Below, piece by piece: positions 33,731-46,258 of a DNA stretch of 64,000 bases. Positions within the stretch are counted from its first letter, which is position 1; each line of letters begins with the position of its first letter. The notes under the pieces were generated by a model. That model saw only the letters and a list, made by a program, of their open reading frames with translations. It ran no database searches and had not been told where the DNA came from. The translations under genes and the position numbers were made by a program. The stretch lies in assembly GCA_018894105.1 (NCBI GenBank), contig CM032128.1, positions 16,845,001-16,909,000 of the forward strand, written 5' to 3'. The stretch comes from Jacaranda mimosifolia (Eukaryota; Streptophyta; Magnoliopsida; Lamiales; Bignoniaceae).

Positions 33731-33740
33731 AAGGGGGGAG
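33731..33740 (+). other. polypurine tract of gypsy element H
   Basis: AAGGGGGGAG lies two bases before the LTR start TGTAACACCC. Confidence 0.8.
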
Positions 33741-33742
33741 TC

Positions 33743-36658
33743 TGTAACACCCTTGAAATTTGATATTTTGGGAAAATAAAAATTTAAAATTTAGGAAATT
33801 AGTTGGTTGGATTTTAGGCCTCAAAAATAAATGAAAAGGACTTAATTGCAATAAAATTGAAATTTTTGGGGTTAAATTGCAAATGTTCAAGACTTGATTT
33901 GGACCATTTGATTAAAGTTTGGGGCTTGCATGAAAGACCCTAAGTTAACTAGGGTTTCAACCTTATGTCCTCTAAATTCTTGGACTTAATTGCATGACTC
34001 TAACTCCTTGGGGACTAAATTGTAAAAATGGAAAAAATTGGATTTTAAAAAAATGGGCAGCACAATTTCCTTCTCCATTTTCCTTTCCTCCTTCTTTCTT
34101 CCTTCTCCTTTTTCTTTCGCTTTTTCATCGCAGCAAATTCACCACGGTGACCTTCTCACCAGCAACATTTCACATCACACCACACCACACCGTTTAAACA
34201 CCTCCCCTCACCCTCCGACCACACTTACACACACATGCACTGTTGAATGGGCATCTCTCCATCGGTAGCAAGAAGGTGGAAGAAACCCACCTCGTGGGTT
34301 TCACGATAGCTGGTAGTAGGGTGAACTGATCAGGATTCTGGGCGGACAGTTGGAGAGCTCAGTACGGAGAACTCATTAGTGGTCTTGCATGGGAATTTTG
34401 CACGGCGGCGATGGGCGGAAGAATGAAGGAAAAATAGTAGTAGCGGAGCTTGGTGGCGCTGGGCGTTCAGAGAAGAAATTGAAGGTTTTCCTAGCGGCTT
34501 TGTTAAAATTGATCAGGGATTTGGATTTGTTGAGCTGAAACACAGCTTCTTGCTGGGTTATGATATTTTTTGACAACAGCGCTCCGGCGATGCTCCAACG
34601 ACCCTGAAACAGTTTTGTCTCCTCATTCCGACGATCGCAGTAGTGCTCTTGGTTTGTGATTTTGAGGCCTTGATAAGCAATTTTGGGTAATAGAGGTTTA
34701 AGAATTAAGCTTTAGTTGGTTGTACCTTGTTATATATATAATGCATATGTTGTACTTTCCTAATTTAGCTTGTATCTATGCTAAGAATAGGATTTGGGAT
34801 GTATTAATATATATGTGATTGTGATTGAGATCCCTAAGCAATGAGTACCTATAAGTTGTGGACCCGGATATTTGTTATGTTGCAATTAGTTGAGTTAATT
34901 AAAGGATTTGAACTTTAACTTGTGGATTTATGAATTTAGATCCAAGTGATAATAATTGGACAATTATTGTCAATTTTGGATGATATGAAGAGAATGATTA
35001 TGCAATTAAGAACTAGTTATTGCTTAGTTATTAGACTTGATACGAAATCGAGATTAATTTGGATATAATCGATCTTATTGATTGTTATTAGATCGATAGA
35101 GCCGTTTAAGCTCTAAACTATCATGTTAATATGATTATTTGGTGAATTCGGATAATGATAAGCATGATAGTGATGCTGGGAGTCAAATATGGATTTTGAC
35201 TGTAATTATACTATTTTGGTTAGGTGTAATGGAAGTGGGTCCTGCGGACCGGTAGACGGCAGATTGTGATAGTTTTCTTTGAATCTACAAGAGGTGAGGG
35301 TCTCCCACTTTAGGTTATTGTTTTGTATAAGCTTTCTCATTACATGTTGAAAACCCTTCTAAAGGTCTACCAACCTGGCACTTCTTTAACTTATTCATTA
35401 TTGGAATAAACCCCTGTGTAGGTTCTCTGTTCTGTACCATAATCTGATTCTTTGAAATCTGAACTTGTGTTTGGAATCAAATTTTTATTTGTTATCTGAT
35501 TTAAACACCTCTGTGAAGGTTATCTTTGATACCAATTTTGTTTTCTGATTGTTCTAGCGCCCAGAACTTTCTTTACATTATTAGAATTCTATCCCTTATA
35601 CCCTACAGCCTTGCCGGCTGTCCCCACATAACTTGCTAGCTTCTTACAAGCCTGCTAATTGTTAAAAGGATCGTGTCGATCTATTATTTTGTTATGTTAC
35701 ATGGTTACCTTATGTGATGAACACTAAACGGCCTTGCCGGCCAGTGTATATTCTTGGTTCAACTATGTATTCGTCATAATCATACTGAATGTTTAAAAAT
35801 GCAACTGATATATGTTAGCATTACATTATATTAACCCATGGGACGCCATGGGCGGATATCACCTGGAGGGATGCCACGGGGGGGATTTGGGCCCGAGGCT
35901 AGGTCTGGAAAGACGACTGGGCAGTATGGATCGACGATGATAGATTTCCCGGCTAGTACCCACCTACAATCCTGACTCAATAAGGAGCTGGAGGTAGCAT
36001 ATTGTGAGTGGTGGGATCTGGCATGCGGTCGACCATGCCAATAAACAAAAGTTATTACCTACCGAGCTGAGTGGTCGAGCAATGAAGCAATAAGGAAATC
36101 TTGTTTATACTGTACTGATGTCTGATACTAGTAACTATACATTGATCTGGGAGTAATAAGGATGGAATGACCAATAGTCTAAAATAATTGATATCATGTG
36201 TGCTTTGCACAGTGTTGATTCACGTTGAAACTTTTATTGTTATCAAGCTATCTTTGTTTGTTACCAATCATTTTCTTTTGAATCTTGTCATTTTCTTTTC
36301 CCTCATTAAGTCCTTAAGACTTACCCCCTTCTTGTTATTTGTCTTCAGATAGGTCAATCTGAGAAGTAGAGGCATGTTTTAGATGAGAGTGATTTTGTAA
36401 TAGATTAGGTGTTGTTGTTGTCCATATAAGTCACCTGATCAAGACAACTACTTGAAGAGTATTATGAGAATGTTTGTATGAAACTTAAGATACTGGACAT
36501 GTACGTGTTTTATGTTATGAAGTGATCTTTTGGATTAGTATGACTGTTTTACCTTTGAGATGGTTAAATTACAAGTTTCCTAGTTATTATTTAAACTATA
36601 TTTAAGATTGAATTGGTGGCGCCTCAACTTGGGTGTTGTCCCGAGAGGGGGTGCTACA
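33743..36658 (+). repeat. gypsy element H, 3' LTR (2,916 bp)
   Basis: It starts TGTAACACCC, the usual start of chromovirus LTRs, and ends GTGCTACA. Relative to the 5' copy it has a short tandem duplication near 36268-36299 (TCATTTTCTTTT twice, 20 bp apart) and a 17-bp-scale difference near 35145. Short open frames within it (for example 33994-34268) are incidental. Confidence 0.85.
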
Positions 36659-37141
36659 TGTTGTATATACTAATTGTAACAAAACTCTTAACATCTTTTG
36701 TAATGAAATTGTTAGTTATGTATTCTATTAGTAAAATAAAAGCATTATTCAACTAAATGTAACCAAATTTTTTGTTACACAAACAAATTGTAATGAAACT
36801 AAAATAAATAAATAATATTATTATAATATGCATTAGTAACGAAAAATAAAAGACGATAAAACTGCCAATGTTTTGGTAATTAGGTATTTCATTATAGTAT
36901 AGAAATCTATTGTAACTAACATTGTTTTGTCACTAATATGAAACTTTTTGTGACGATACATTTAGTCGCCATAAGGTCATCATCCATAGCGAACCATAAA
37001 TTTCGTTACTAAGACTTTTGCGATGAGCTTTAGGGCACGAAACTTTAATAACGAAAAGTTCGTTACCAATATTTTGGGTAATGAATTTCAGCATTATGAT
37101 AACGAAATTATTCGTTACTAAAAGTGTAATTTGTCGTAGTG
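36659..37141. mobile_element. CACTA transposon end fragment
   Basis: The right end reads, on the minus strand, CACTACGACAAATT, close to the CACTACAAGAAAA-type terminus of plant CACTA elements. It is preceded by many copies of GTTACGAAT/ATTCGTTAC-like subterminal motifs in both orientations. The left end is missing and is replaced by the gypsy H LTR end, so H probably inserted into it. The right end sits inside a copia LTR. Confidence 0.65.
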
Positions 37142-37840
37142 CAAGTGAAATTCACATTTCACACGCAAGTGGCCTTGCTTAGTTGGCACCCTACCTCATG
37201 GGAGCTGTGATGCCAACTTACATCACACCTCCTCCTCTATAAATACAGGAGGTGGCCGGCCACATGCTTTGATGAATGCTAGATTTTCTTTTTCCCTCCA
37301 AAAGTGTGATCCACTCATGTGTTGAAGTTTTACACACTTTCCTCACCTTCTCCACTAAATTTGGCCTTCATCACTTCTTCTTTATTTTTTGATCTAGCTG
37401 ACTAAGGGTTGATTGGAGCTTCCCTTAGGTGTGTGGATCATTTCATTGGAGGCTTGACAAATTGAAAAGCTTTGCTCTTGAAGATCTACTGTAGGAAAGA
37501 AATTTTGGAGGCAATTTTGGTGCTCATGCCGATCTTTAATTTTTCTGAAAATTTTACTGGATATCCTCAAGGGTGTTGAGGAGTTTCTGTCCAAATTTCA
37601 GCCAATTCGGAGGTGATTTGGTAGGGCAAACATTTTTGGCTCTCTGCTGCACCAGGAGGAGACAGTTTTGAAGAGTTCAATGCTGTCATTCTTCCTACCT
37701 TAGATTTTAAGCACTCGAGGTAATTTTATGCAAAAAAATCCATTTTAGAAGCATGATTTGACCCTTGGATTGAGTGTAGTTGAGTTTGATCTAGCTATTT
37801 TTTCTTTATTACTTGGATCCTTGTGCTACACTTTACTTCA
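37142..37840 (+). repeat. copia element E, 5' LTR (3' portion)
   Basis: It resumes the LTR at CAAGTGAAATTCACATTTCA, matching 46853 onward in the 3' LTR, and ends CTTTACTTCA. The upstream about 1.5 kb of this LTR, including the hairpin string, is not present. A TATA box (37238-37245) and GGTGGCCGGCC follow each other as in the other copies. Confidence 0.8.
37238..37245 (+). promoter_or_regulatory. TATA box of the element E 5' LTR
   Basis: TATAAATA is followed by CAGGAGGTGGCCGGCC. The 3' LTR has the same box at 46947-46954. Confidence 0.65.
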
Positions 37841-37842
37841 AG

Positions 37843-37854
37843 TGGTATCGGAGC
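37843..37854 (+). other. primer-binding site, element E (one mismatch)
   Basis: TGGTATCGGAGC differs by one base (A to G) from the initiator tRNA-Met complement. It lies two bases after the LTR end. Confidence 0.75.
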
Positions 37855-39785
37855 TTGTTTCATGCTTTAATTTGGAATTTTATTTTTTTTATTGATTATG
37901 TGATAAATTGATATAGATCTCCAAATACTTGATCTCATTCATGGATTGGAGTGTTTGATTGATGCTGCTTGTGGCTCCTTTGATGTTGAATTGAATTATG
38001 CTAATATGTGTTTTAAGAATTAATTCATATGTTAGTATGTTTTTTATTCATCGATGATTAAGTTAAATGTTGATTTAGCATTGGATGATGTTAGATGTTG
38101 ACATAGCATGTTAAATTTGGCCTTAAAGTGTTTTGGTCAGTTTTGGATCCAATTGGATTAGAGTTAATTTGAGATTTTTGGTGAATGTTGATTCTCACTT
38201 AAACTTGATTTTTGAAGCATGTTTGAGCACTTTAATTTTCAGTTTTTAAAGGTATTTATAATCTGAAAATTTATCAGAATTTGTATGAAATGATATTATG
38301 GAGATGTCCATATGGTTTGGAGTGGCAAAAACACAAAATAGTGCTTAAACAATTGATTAGTGTGAGTTGTGGCAAAGCTTCCACCCTGCCAGGCAGCAGC
38401 AAGGCACGGCCATGGATGTGCCTTGAGCATGCCTGTTGCGTGTCTGGCTGCCAAGGTCACTCTAGAACCCATTTTTGTGCTATTTTTGTGTTTTTGGCTT
38501 ATCAAACTTGATTATTTCATCCTTATTTTGATGCACACATGTTGTGTAAGTGTTCAAAGCAATGTTGGACATTTTTGAATGCTTTTAAAATCTTGTTCAA
38601 GTTAATCTTCAATTTGGTGCAAAAATGAGATGCATAATTGTTATGCTTATTTTTGCTAGTTAATTAATTGTTTATGAGATAAGCATTTGCTTATGGAATT
38701 GAATGTCAATTCTTGATTTGTTGTTCATTTAATTGTTGAATATATGATTGATGAATAAGGATGATCATGAGCCTTTAATATTTATTTTATTTGTTTGAAA
38801 TTGTTGAAAAGTATTGTATTAAATTGGGGCTTGCATGCCTCTTAATTTCTATCTTATAAATATTATGAGAGTAGAACACCAGGAATGTGGATTTCTTTTC
38901 TTATGTAATTGTTGTAAGGAGACAAGAAGACCATTGGAGGCATGAAGACCCCTAAACGTATATGGATACATTTATGTAATAGCTAGATTTAATCAATCCA
39001 CTTAGAACCAACTAAGTAGCACACCTATGGTTCTAAGTGCACTACTTCGTTAAGGCTCTAGTCATCCCACCCTAGGAGCATGCTAAGCGTATTTACTTAT
39101 TTATGCTTTTCATATCCTATTGATGTATGAGGTTCATGGTTAGGATATAGAAAACCTAAATAAGAAGATAACATTGATGAGTCTTTGCAAGCAAGAAAAT
39201 CCCTCCATTTAGAAGAGTCTAAGTGCTTTTCAACTATTAAGTTAAAATGGATACAAATTAAAAGGAATTTTAATTAATCCATGCCTTCTACTAATAGTAT
39301 GTGACAAGAAGATGATACTATCTTTGTGTGATGGCACACGACACATGGGTCACACTTATGGTAGAAAGCTATGATCATATACTTAGCATATGATGCACAT
39401 TTGATTTGACACTTCCTATGAATTAGCACACGACGCGTGGGATGACATAGTGAGGTTTCAAATCAAATCTTGATTAGTAGATCCGACTTAACACCTAATA
39501 ATATACATGGCGCACAATACATGGGTCTACATAAAAAGTGAGGTAAGATATATCAAAGGTTGCATAGAGATGCAATTATCAAAAGTTTCTTACCTTTCGA
39601 TTGTTTGTGGATTGCACACGACATGTGGGTCCACTACAAGTCCTTAGGACCTTAATTCTCACCAGAAAATGAGATTTTTCATATTCTTCTAGGGGTGAGG
39701 AATTTGAAAAAATAATGGGAGAAAAATATGCTTGAAAGTCTGTGAACATGTTTTTAATATCTATATTCAACCACATACTTATATT
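37855..39785 (+). other. copia element E, 1.9-kb leader
   Basis: It aligns with the leaders of C and D. A GC-rich island covers about 38362-38470. A motif of consensus GCACACGACRYGTGGGT is found at 39334, 39426, 39510 and 39614, the same four places used by different motifs in C and D. A minus-strand open frame (39579-39776) resembles the one at 27410-27724. Confidence 0.7.
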
Positions 39786-40740
39786 CTCTTATTCACCTTT
39801 GATGATTTGCGAAATCTCAAGTATGGCTATATATCCACTAAACATTATTTTGAAAACCGATAAACCAACCGAGGCAAACTTCCACATTTGATTAAACCTT
39901 AAAATCATTCTAGATTCCTAGAAAAGGATTTATGTCCTATATCATGGTACTCCATATCCCAAGGGGATCAATGTAGATCAAGAGACACATGAAATGTTTA
40001 TGAATTGAGTTAAGGATCGTCATATCCCATAGTCTCATGATGGCATCTACATACTTCAAAAGTCTCAAGGACACATGAATAATACCTCAAATAAAGCTTA
40101 CAAAATCTATAAAGCAAACAAGGTATGAGAGGTTCATGTTGTCAAAGGATATTTTTCAAGCTAGGATGGAAGAGAAGTTATATGTCATCGACTATGGTCT
40201 AAAGATGATTAAGCTTGTCGAGAAGCTCTTCAAATTGAATGTAGTGATGGACAATGATCTCCATGAGAATTTTATCCTCACATCCTCGTCGAGTTTTATT
40301 GATCAAAGTGTTGTCTAGATGGAAACCATCGTGATAGGGACAGGCCTTTAATGCTTGCTTCCTCCTCCAAGTCTAAGGGCCCTAAGGGTGCTAGAAAAAG
40401 AGGTAAAAGGAAGAAAAATTCTTCCTCCAAGGGAAAGAAACCACAAAAGGCATCTGGTGGAGTTAAGAAGATTATAGAGCGTATAGGGGATATTGCTTGT
40501 TTCTACTTTGGCGAGAAAGGCCATTGGAAACAGTATTGCAAGGAATACCTTATAACCCTTGAGAAGGGTGTGTACTTTATTGAAGTGTTATTCAAGATAA
40601 ATTCTTCCTCGTGGATATATGATATCACATGTGGTTCTTATCTTTATAATTTGTTACAAAGAATAGAAAGAAGAATAAAACTTAGTGATGGAGATATGAT
40701 CCAAAGCCTTGGTAAAGGAGTAAGAGTTGTGGCCGAAGCC
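39786..40740 (+). pseudogene. copia element E, gag and protease, broken
   Basis: A degraded capsid region is followed by MLSKDIFQARMEEKLYVIDY and VVMDNDLHENFIL (40136-40300). The linker frame (40351-40755) has KGPKGARKRGKRKKNSS, then the zinc knuckle CFYFGEKGHWKQYC, in which the second Cys is Phe. The protease start SSWIYDITCGSYLYNLL keeps the Asp but has DIT instead of DTG. In the living family, gag would form the particle and protease would process the polyprotein. The damaged zinc site and protease triad, with several stops, rule out function. The order continues into integrase downstream. Confidence 0.85.
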
Positions 40741-41430
40741 GAAGGCATATTATAAGTTAGACTTAGGGAACTTCATACTTGTATTGGACCCTTGTTATTA
40801 TATATCATATCTTGTTAAGAACATTAATTCAATTCCTGTTTTGGATACCGAAGGATTTGATCCTTCTATATCAAATGGGAGATTGAAGGCATTAAAGAAT
40901 TGGTTCTTTAGTTGCTCATGGTACACTTAATAGAGGATTTTACATTTTTTGATTCTCAACCATCACTAATGCACTTTCAACAAAGTAAGAGAAAATTAGA
41001 TATCCAAGAAGATATCATGTTTTGGCATGCAAAACTTGGACATATTTCCAAAAATAGGATAAACTAGTTAGAAGCTCCCAAAATACTAAATGTCAATGGC
41101 ATTGAGGATCTTTCTACTTGTGAATCTTGTTTAAAGAGAAAAATGACCAAAGCTCTTTTTGTAGGACAAACAGAGCGAACCATAAGTCTTTTAGATTTGA
41201 TCCATACTGATGTTTGTGGACCATTAAGAGTTAGTACGAGAGGAGGCTATTTATACTTCATCATCTTCACCGATGATCATACTCGGTTTAGACATGTGTA
41301 TCTTATAAAGTACAAGTCCAAAACTTTTGAAAAGTTCAAAAAGTATAGAAGTGAAGTAGAAAAGCAAACGGAACTAAGTGTTAAAAGTCATTGATCGGAT
41401 CGAGGGAAAGAATACTTAAGTATTGAATTC
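40741..41430 (+). pseudogene. copia element E, protease end, pre-integrase and integrase start
   Basis: 40727-40930 carries the stretch after protease (FILVLDPCYYISYLVKNI). Near 41020 comes the pre-integrase zinc region WHAKLGHISKNRIN, a stop, then STCESCLKRKMTK. 41143-41394 gives HTDVCGPLRVSTRGGYLYF and FTDDHTRFRHVYL with the first two catalytic Asp residues of the integrase intact. The frame ends at 41394, and the next block resumes at 41431 after a short shifted stretch. Confidence 0.85.
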
Positions 41431-42693
41431 TTGGATTGTCTAAAGAATAATGGGATTCTCTCTCAATGGACTCCACTCAGCACAACCCAACACAATAAAG
41501 TTGTCAAAAGGAGAAACCATACCTTATTGGACATGGTACGTTCCATAATAAGTTTTTTTTATAGGCCCATATACTTTTGGGGATATGCCTTAATATCGGC
41601 AACGAGGCTACTAAATCTAATACCCTCAAAGTCAGTGCCAAAGACACCACATGAGATGTGGTATGGTAAAGCACCTTCTTACTCTTTTCTATTAGTTTGG
41701 GGTTCTCCTGCTTACATCAAGCAGTTAGTAGGAGACAAGTTAGATGCAAGATCTACCTTGTGCAAGTTTGTGGGATACCCAAGAAAGTTTTTGGGTTATT
41801 ATTATTTATATGATCCCTCGGAAGAAAAAGTGTTTGTTTCAAGGAACGCCATCTTTTTGGAAAAAGAATTTCTATTAGATAGAACTAGCATTGTTGTTGA
41901 ACTTAATGAAGTTCAAGATGAACAACAAATCCCACAAGTGGTAGAAACAAGTGAACATCAAGAGCCTTACACACAACCCCTGAGAAGGTTGGACCGAATC
42001 AAGAAGCAACCCGAAAAGTTCAAATTCCTTCATGAGATAAGCCAATCAGATAGTGATCCGAAGATCTATGAGAAAGCTATGTTGGACATAGATTTGAGAT
42101 ATTGGCTTGAAACCATGAAATCCAAAATGGACTCCATGTACTCCAACAAAGTATGGCCTTTGCTAGATCCATCGAAGGGTATAGTACCCATTGGTTGCAA
42201 GTGGATCTATAAGCGAAAGCTAGGAGTTAATGGAGAGGTAATGACCTATAAAGCACAACTAGTGGCTAAGGGTTACACTCAAAGACTCGGTATTGATTTT
42301 GAGGAAACTTTTTCACTAGTTGCTATGTCTAAGTCCATAAGGATTTTACTTGCCATAGTCGCATATTATAACTATGAGATATGGCAAATGGTTGTGAAAA
42401 CCGCCTTCCTGAATGGAAACATTGAAGAAGAAATCTATATAGTGCAACCACAAGGTTTTACATCCAAAGGAAGTGAGCAAAAGATTTGCAAACTCGAGAG
42501 GTCCATAAAAATGGATTCAAACAAATGTGCCAAAGTGGGAACATATGTTTTGATAAGACAGTCAAATCGTTTAGCTTTGTCAAAAATGTGTATAAACCTT
42601 GTGTGTTCAAGTAGGCTAGTGGGAGTAGTGTACAGTTTATTGTGCTTTATGTCAATGACATTCTTCTCATTAGGAATTAGAAAGAAATGTTAG
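41431..42693 (+). pseudogene. copia element E, integrase C-terminus and reverse transcriptase (longest open frame, 420 codons)
   Basis: The start carries NGILSQWTPLSTTQHNKVVK, where the integrase catalytic Glu of the family is Lys. Then come TPHEMWYGKAPSYSF, VWGSPAYIK, GYPRKFLGYYYLYDPSEEKV and an acidic linker. Reverse transcriptase begins at VWPLLDPSKGIVPIGCKWIY and runs through KGYTQRLGIDFEETFS and EIWQMVVKTAFLNGN, where the first catalytic Asp of the palm is Val. After about 42500 the frame is shifted, and the last about 60 codons are not RT. It is therefore a long open frame without an active enzyme in either domain. Confidence 0.9.
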
Positions 42694-43600
42694 AATGTAC
42701 TAAAGCATGATTATCTACATAATTCTCCATGAAGGATTAGGGAGAAACATCCTATGTATTAGGAATACGTATCTATTGAGATAAATCAAGGAGGATGCTG
42801 GGGCTTTTCCAAACATCGTATATTGATAAGATAAAGAGGTTTAGTATGGAAGAATCCAAGAAGGGATTCATCCTTATGGGACACGGTCTTTGTCTCTCCA
42901 AGTCTATGGCTCCCAAGACTAACGATGAGAGACATAGAATGTCCCACATACCTTATGCGTCCACTATAGGGAGCATAATATATGCCATTCAATCTAAAGG
43001 CCAAATACAACACATGCTTTGAGTGTTACGATCTACTTTCAATTCAACTCCGGTGAATGTCACTAGAAAGCCATTAAAGCAATCCTTAAATACTTGAGAA
43101 GAATTAAGGATTTATTTTTGGTATATAGCAATGGAGAATTGAAACTCGAGGGATTTTTGGATTCTTGTTTCCAATTCGATACAGATGACCTAAAATCCAC
43201 TTTTAGATTTATATTTTGCCTCAGTGGCAGCACGGTGAGTTGGAAGAGTTCTAAACAAGACACCACGACTGAGACTACCATTGAGGTGGTATACATTGCG
43301 ATTTTGGAAACCGCAAAGGAGAGTGTTTGGATAGAAACTTCATCCAAGAGTTTGATATAGAGCGTAGCATGTATGGGCTTATAGTCGTCTTTTAAAGATA
43401 ACTTAGGACTTTAGCCAAGATCTTAGCAGTAATCCAAATACAAATAAATATGTTATCATTTGATATATGAGATCAATTGATAAAAGCAACAATTGAGTGG
43501 ATAAAGTTGCCTCAGAAGAGAAATATAGCATAATCACTATCCAAACCCCTAAATGCAAAAGGTCTTTGAAAGACATCTTGAAAAGATGGGCCCTAAGGCT
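42640..43600 (+). pseudogene. copia element E, RT end and RNase H, fragmented
   Basis: Several frames in turn encode YVNDILLIRN (the YVDD box with the first Asp changed to Asn), SYVLGIRIY, MLGLFQTSYIDKIKRFSMEE, GHGLCLSKSMAPKTNDERH and SHIPYASTIGSIIYAI. RNase H pieces such as FWILVSNSIQMT and RWYTLRF follow in shifted frames up to about 43350. After stop-rich remnants the purine tract precedes the LTR. Confidence 0.8.
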
Positions 43601-43619
43601 ATAGGGAATTGGCTTTAGG

Positions 43620-43632
43620 GCAAGTGAGAGAT
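43620..43632 (+). other. polypurine tract of copia element E
   Basis: GCAAGTGAGAGAT directly precedes the LTR start TGTTGGAATAGTGCC. It matches the tract of element B apart from two bases. Confidence 0.65.
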
Positions 43633-44044
43633 TGTTGGAATAGTGCCTCACAGCCAATTAGATTGGTATGTAAACTATTTCACTTATGAGACAATCTTGA
43701 TTGAATGATTCATATTAAATGGCTATATTCATCTTGTGCTTATTTCACTTCACTAGCATTTAGTTGAAGCCTTTAGGTCACACAAGACTACCAAACTTGG
43801 TCACAAAGTGGGTAGTAATCATGAAACAGTCTTACATAGTCATGATCTTAAAATATTCCAAGTAATAGAATCTTATGAGATAGTATTTCTAAGATTCAGA
43901 TAAACTTGCACTAACGATGCATAAATCTAAGGAGTTAGACATTGCTCCATTTCATGAGCAATCCATGTTAGACATGAATATATTTTAGTGGGTGCTTATT
44001 CGAGAACAAGTTCATTGAAGGCCCGTCCAAAGAATTAATCTACT

Positions 44045-45710
44045 TAGGGGTGTTAAAAAAAACTCGAAACCGACCGAACCGATCGAAAACCGAAAAAACC
44101 GAATCGAACCAAACCGAACCGAATAGGCTTCGGTTCGGTTTCGGTTTTTCATTTCAAAAAATTTTGGTTTTCGGTTTTTTCGGTTTTTTTTATTCGGTTA
44201 ACCGGAACCGAACCGAAAAATCGAAAAAATCGGTTCGGTTCGGTTTGGTTTTCGGTTTTTGGTTTTTTTTTTTTTTCGGTTTTTTATTTCACATTTTTTA
44301 TTAAAATTTTAAATAATGTAAATGTTAATATATTTCAAAATTTTTGGGATAAATAATTTTTTTTTGTGATGAGGTGAAATAATTGACAGAAAAAGAATTA
44401 AATAATATATCAAAAGAATTATTAAAAACCTTATGTTTTGTAAATAATATAGATATTAATATATGACATATAGAAATATGAATAGTTATGATACAAAGAG
44501 AAAAAAAAATGATATTTTTTTTCTAAACTCAAATGGTACAATCACATAATTTTTTTATTATATGAACTAATATATGTTATATATAAAAAAAATAAATGAT
44601 TATGATTTAAACAGCAAAAAATGTTAAATTAAAAGAAAATTAATTAATTAATTAATTAAACGTATATATATATTATAGGGTATGTTGATGAGCAAAATTA
44701 AAGTTTCAATTTAAATTGCAAACTAAGGGATAAGGGATTGAATATTATTCAGCTATTCCTATGGTACTACTAATAGTATATTGCATCTGTTAATCAATAA
44801 AGATTTTACCTATATTATTATAAAAACAAAGGCCATTTTGTATATAAAATAAAAGTTATTTTTATTCATTTACATAATTTGTCCTTTTAATTATTTTAAC
44901 AACATAAATTTACAATATAGTTTGAAGTATAAATTGGATAATTCAACATAATTTTTTTTTTATCAATATTTCATAATTATCTTTTAGAAATGATGATTTA
45001 ATAAGATTATAATTGTATTTTTCACAAAATTTACAAGTTTGCAATCTATATTATGATGTCATTAAATCAATTAACTATTTAACTATAGTAGATTTAGTTT
45101 AAAATTTAATTCGCTATTCGATCTTAGTAGTTAAGGTTTGAATATATAAAAATCGCATACATTTGCCTTGGTGATTATAAGTTAGCAATTTTAGCATACT
45201 CAATGAACTAAAATTTTTATAATATAAAATAATTAAAATATTTATTTATCTTCTTAAATTTATAATATTTTAAATATATTTATTTAGAATAGATAAATTA
45301 TAATTTAATCACAACAAATATTTTCAATACACAAAAAACAGTAATCTAAATCAATATACTTTTATCAAATAATTTTTTAGTATTAAAAGAATAAGTTACC
45401 CAATTCAAATTTTTAATTAACTAACTTACTTTTATCAAACAAACTTTTATAACACTTTCTTGGTAAAAAAAATAATATAATTTTTTTTAAATTCGGTTTT
45501 GGTTAAAACTGAAACCAAAAAAACCGAAAAAACCAAAAAAAAAAAAAAAACCGAAAAACCGAAAAAACTGAAAAAAAACCGAAAACACCAAAAAAAATAA
45601 AAATAAAAAATAGCGGTTCGGTTTCGGTTTTGGTTTTTAAAAAATCAATTTTTTCGGTTAACCGACCGAATCGTTCGGTTCGGTCGGTTTTAACCGAATG
45701 AACACCCCTA
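44045..45710. mobile_element. non-autonomous hAT element with 8-bp target duplication (1,666 bp)
   Basis: The ends TAGGGGTGTT and AACACCCCTA are perfect inverted repeats, and AATCTACT is present on both sides (44037-44044 and 45711-45718). An 8-bp duplication is diagnostic of hAT transposition. Both subterminal regions are dense in CGGTTCGGTTTT-type motifs in inverted arrangement. The centre is very AT-rich with no transposase, so it would have needed an enzyme in trans. Open frames at the two ends are low-complexity translations of the subterminal repeats. Confidence 0.9.
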
Positions 45711-46258
45711 AATCTACTAGATAGTCGTAGTGGCAAGTTCTCCAACTTACGCTAGTGCATATAATTAGTCCTTAGACCTGAGAATCCATGGTAACCTTAT
45801 GTTTAGGTTCTTATGCTTTGGCTCTTCTTTGACCACTTTTTAGGTTATTCAGGTTAAGATTGGGTATGAGCTACTTAGACATAGACGTTAGTGAGACCTA
45901 AGAAGGGACCTAACTCCTCGTCGTTGTGAAGGGCGAGTGCATCTCCTATGTATTCTATAATGATCGATTCCAAAGAGTCCTTACGCAAAGCAGTATAACA
46001 ATTTGGAAAAGAAGTTTTCTAAAGTTGAGGTCACAAATTGGAATTGAACATTAGGAATAGAAACATAGTTATCAAGACTATTAGGGAGCCGACAAATATC
46101 TTTCCCTAGACTTCTTTCAGGAGATAGGAGATAGAAGGACCGTATTTGCATGGCAAGCATAGAGTTAAAGTGGTTCAACAAGTGCATAATCATCTCAACC
46201 AACTAGTTGGACTCCATGGACTTGAGGTTGGACATCAACCATGTAGATTGGGTACTCT

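Noticed and set aside
33994..34268. Open frames with a signal-peptide-like hydrophobic start and Pro/His-rich tail
   Set aside because: They lie wholly inside the 3' LTR of gypsy H, overlap in two frames and reflect a T/C-rich LTR segment. No family resemblance.
41431..42693. Long 420-codon frame considered as a functional integrase/reverse transcriptase
   Set aside because: The integrase Glu position is Lys, the RT palm Asp is Val, and the last about 60 codons are out of frame. It is a pseudogene.
44050..44304. Open frame of Phe/Gly/Arg repeats, and its mirror at 45503-45745
   Set aside because: Translations of the CGGTTCGGTTTT subterminal arrays of the hAT element at both ends, not proteins.
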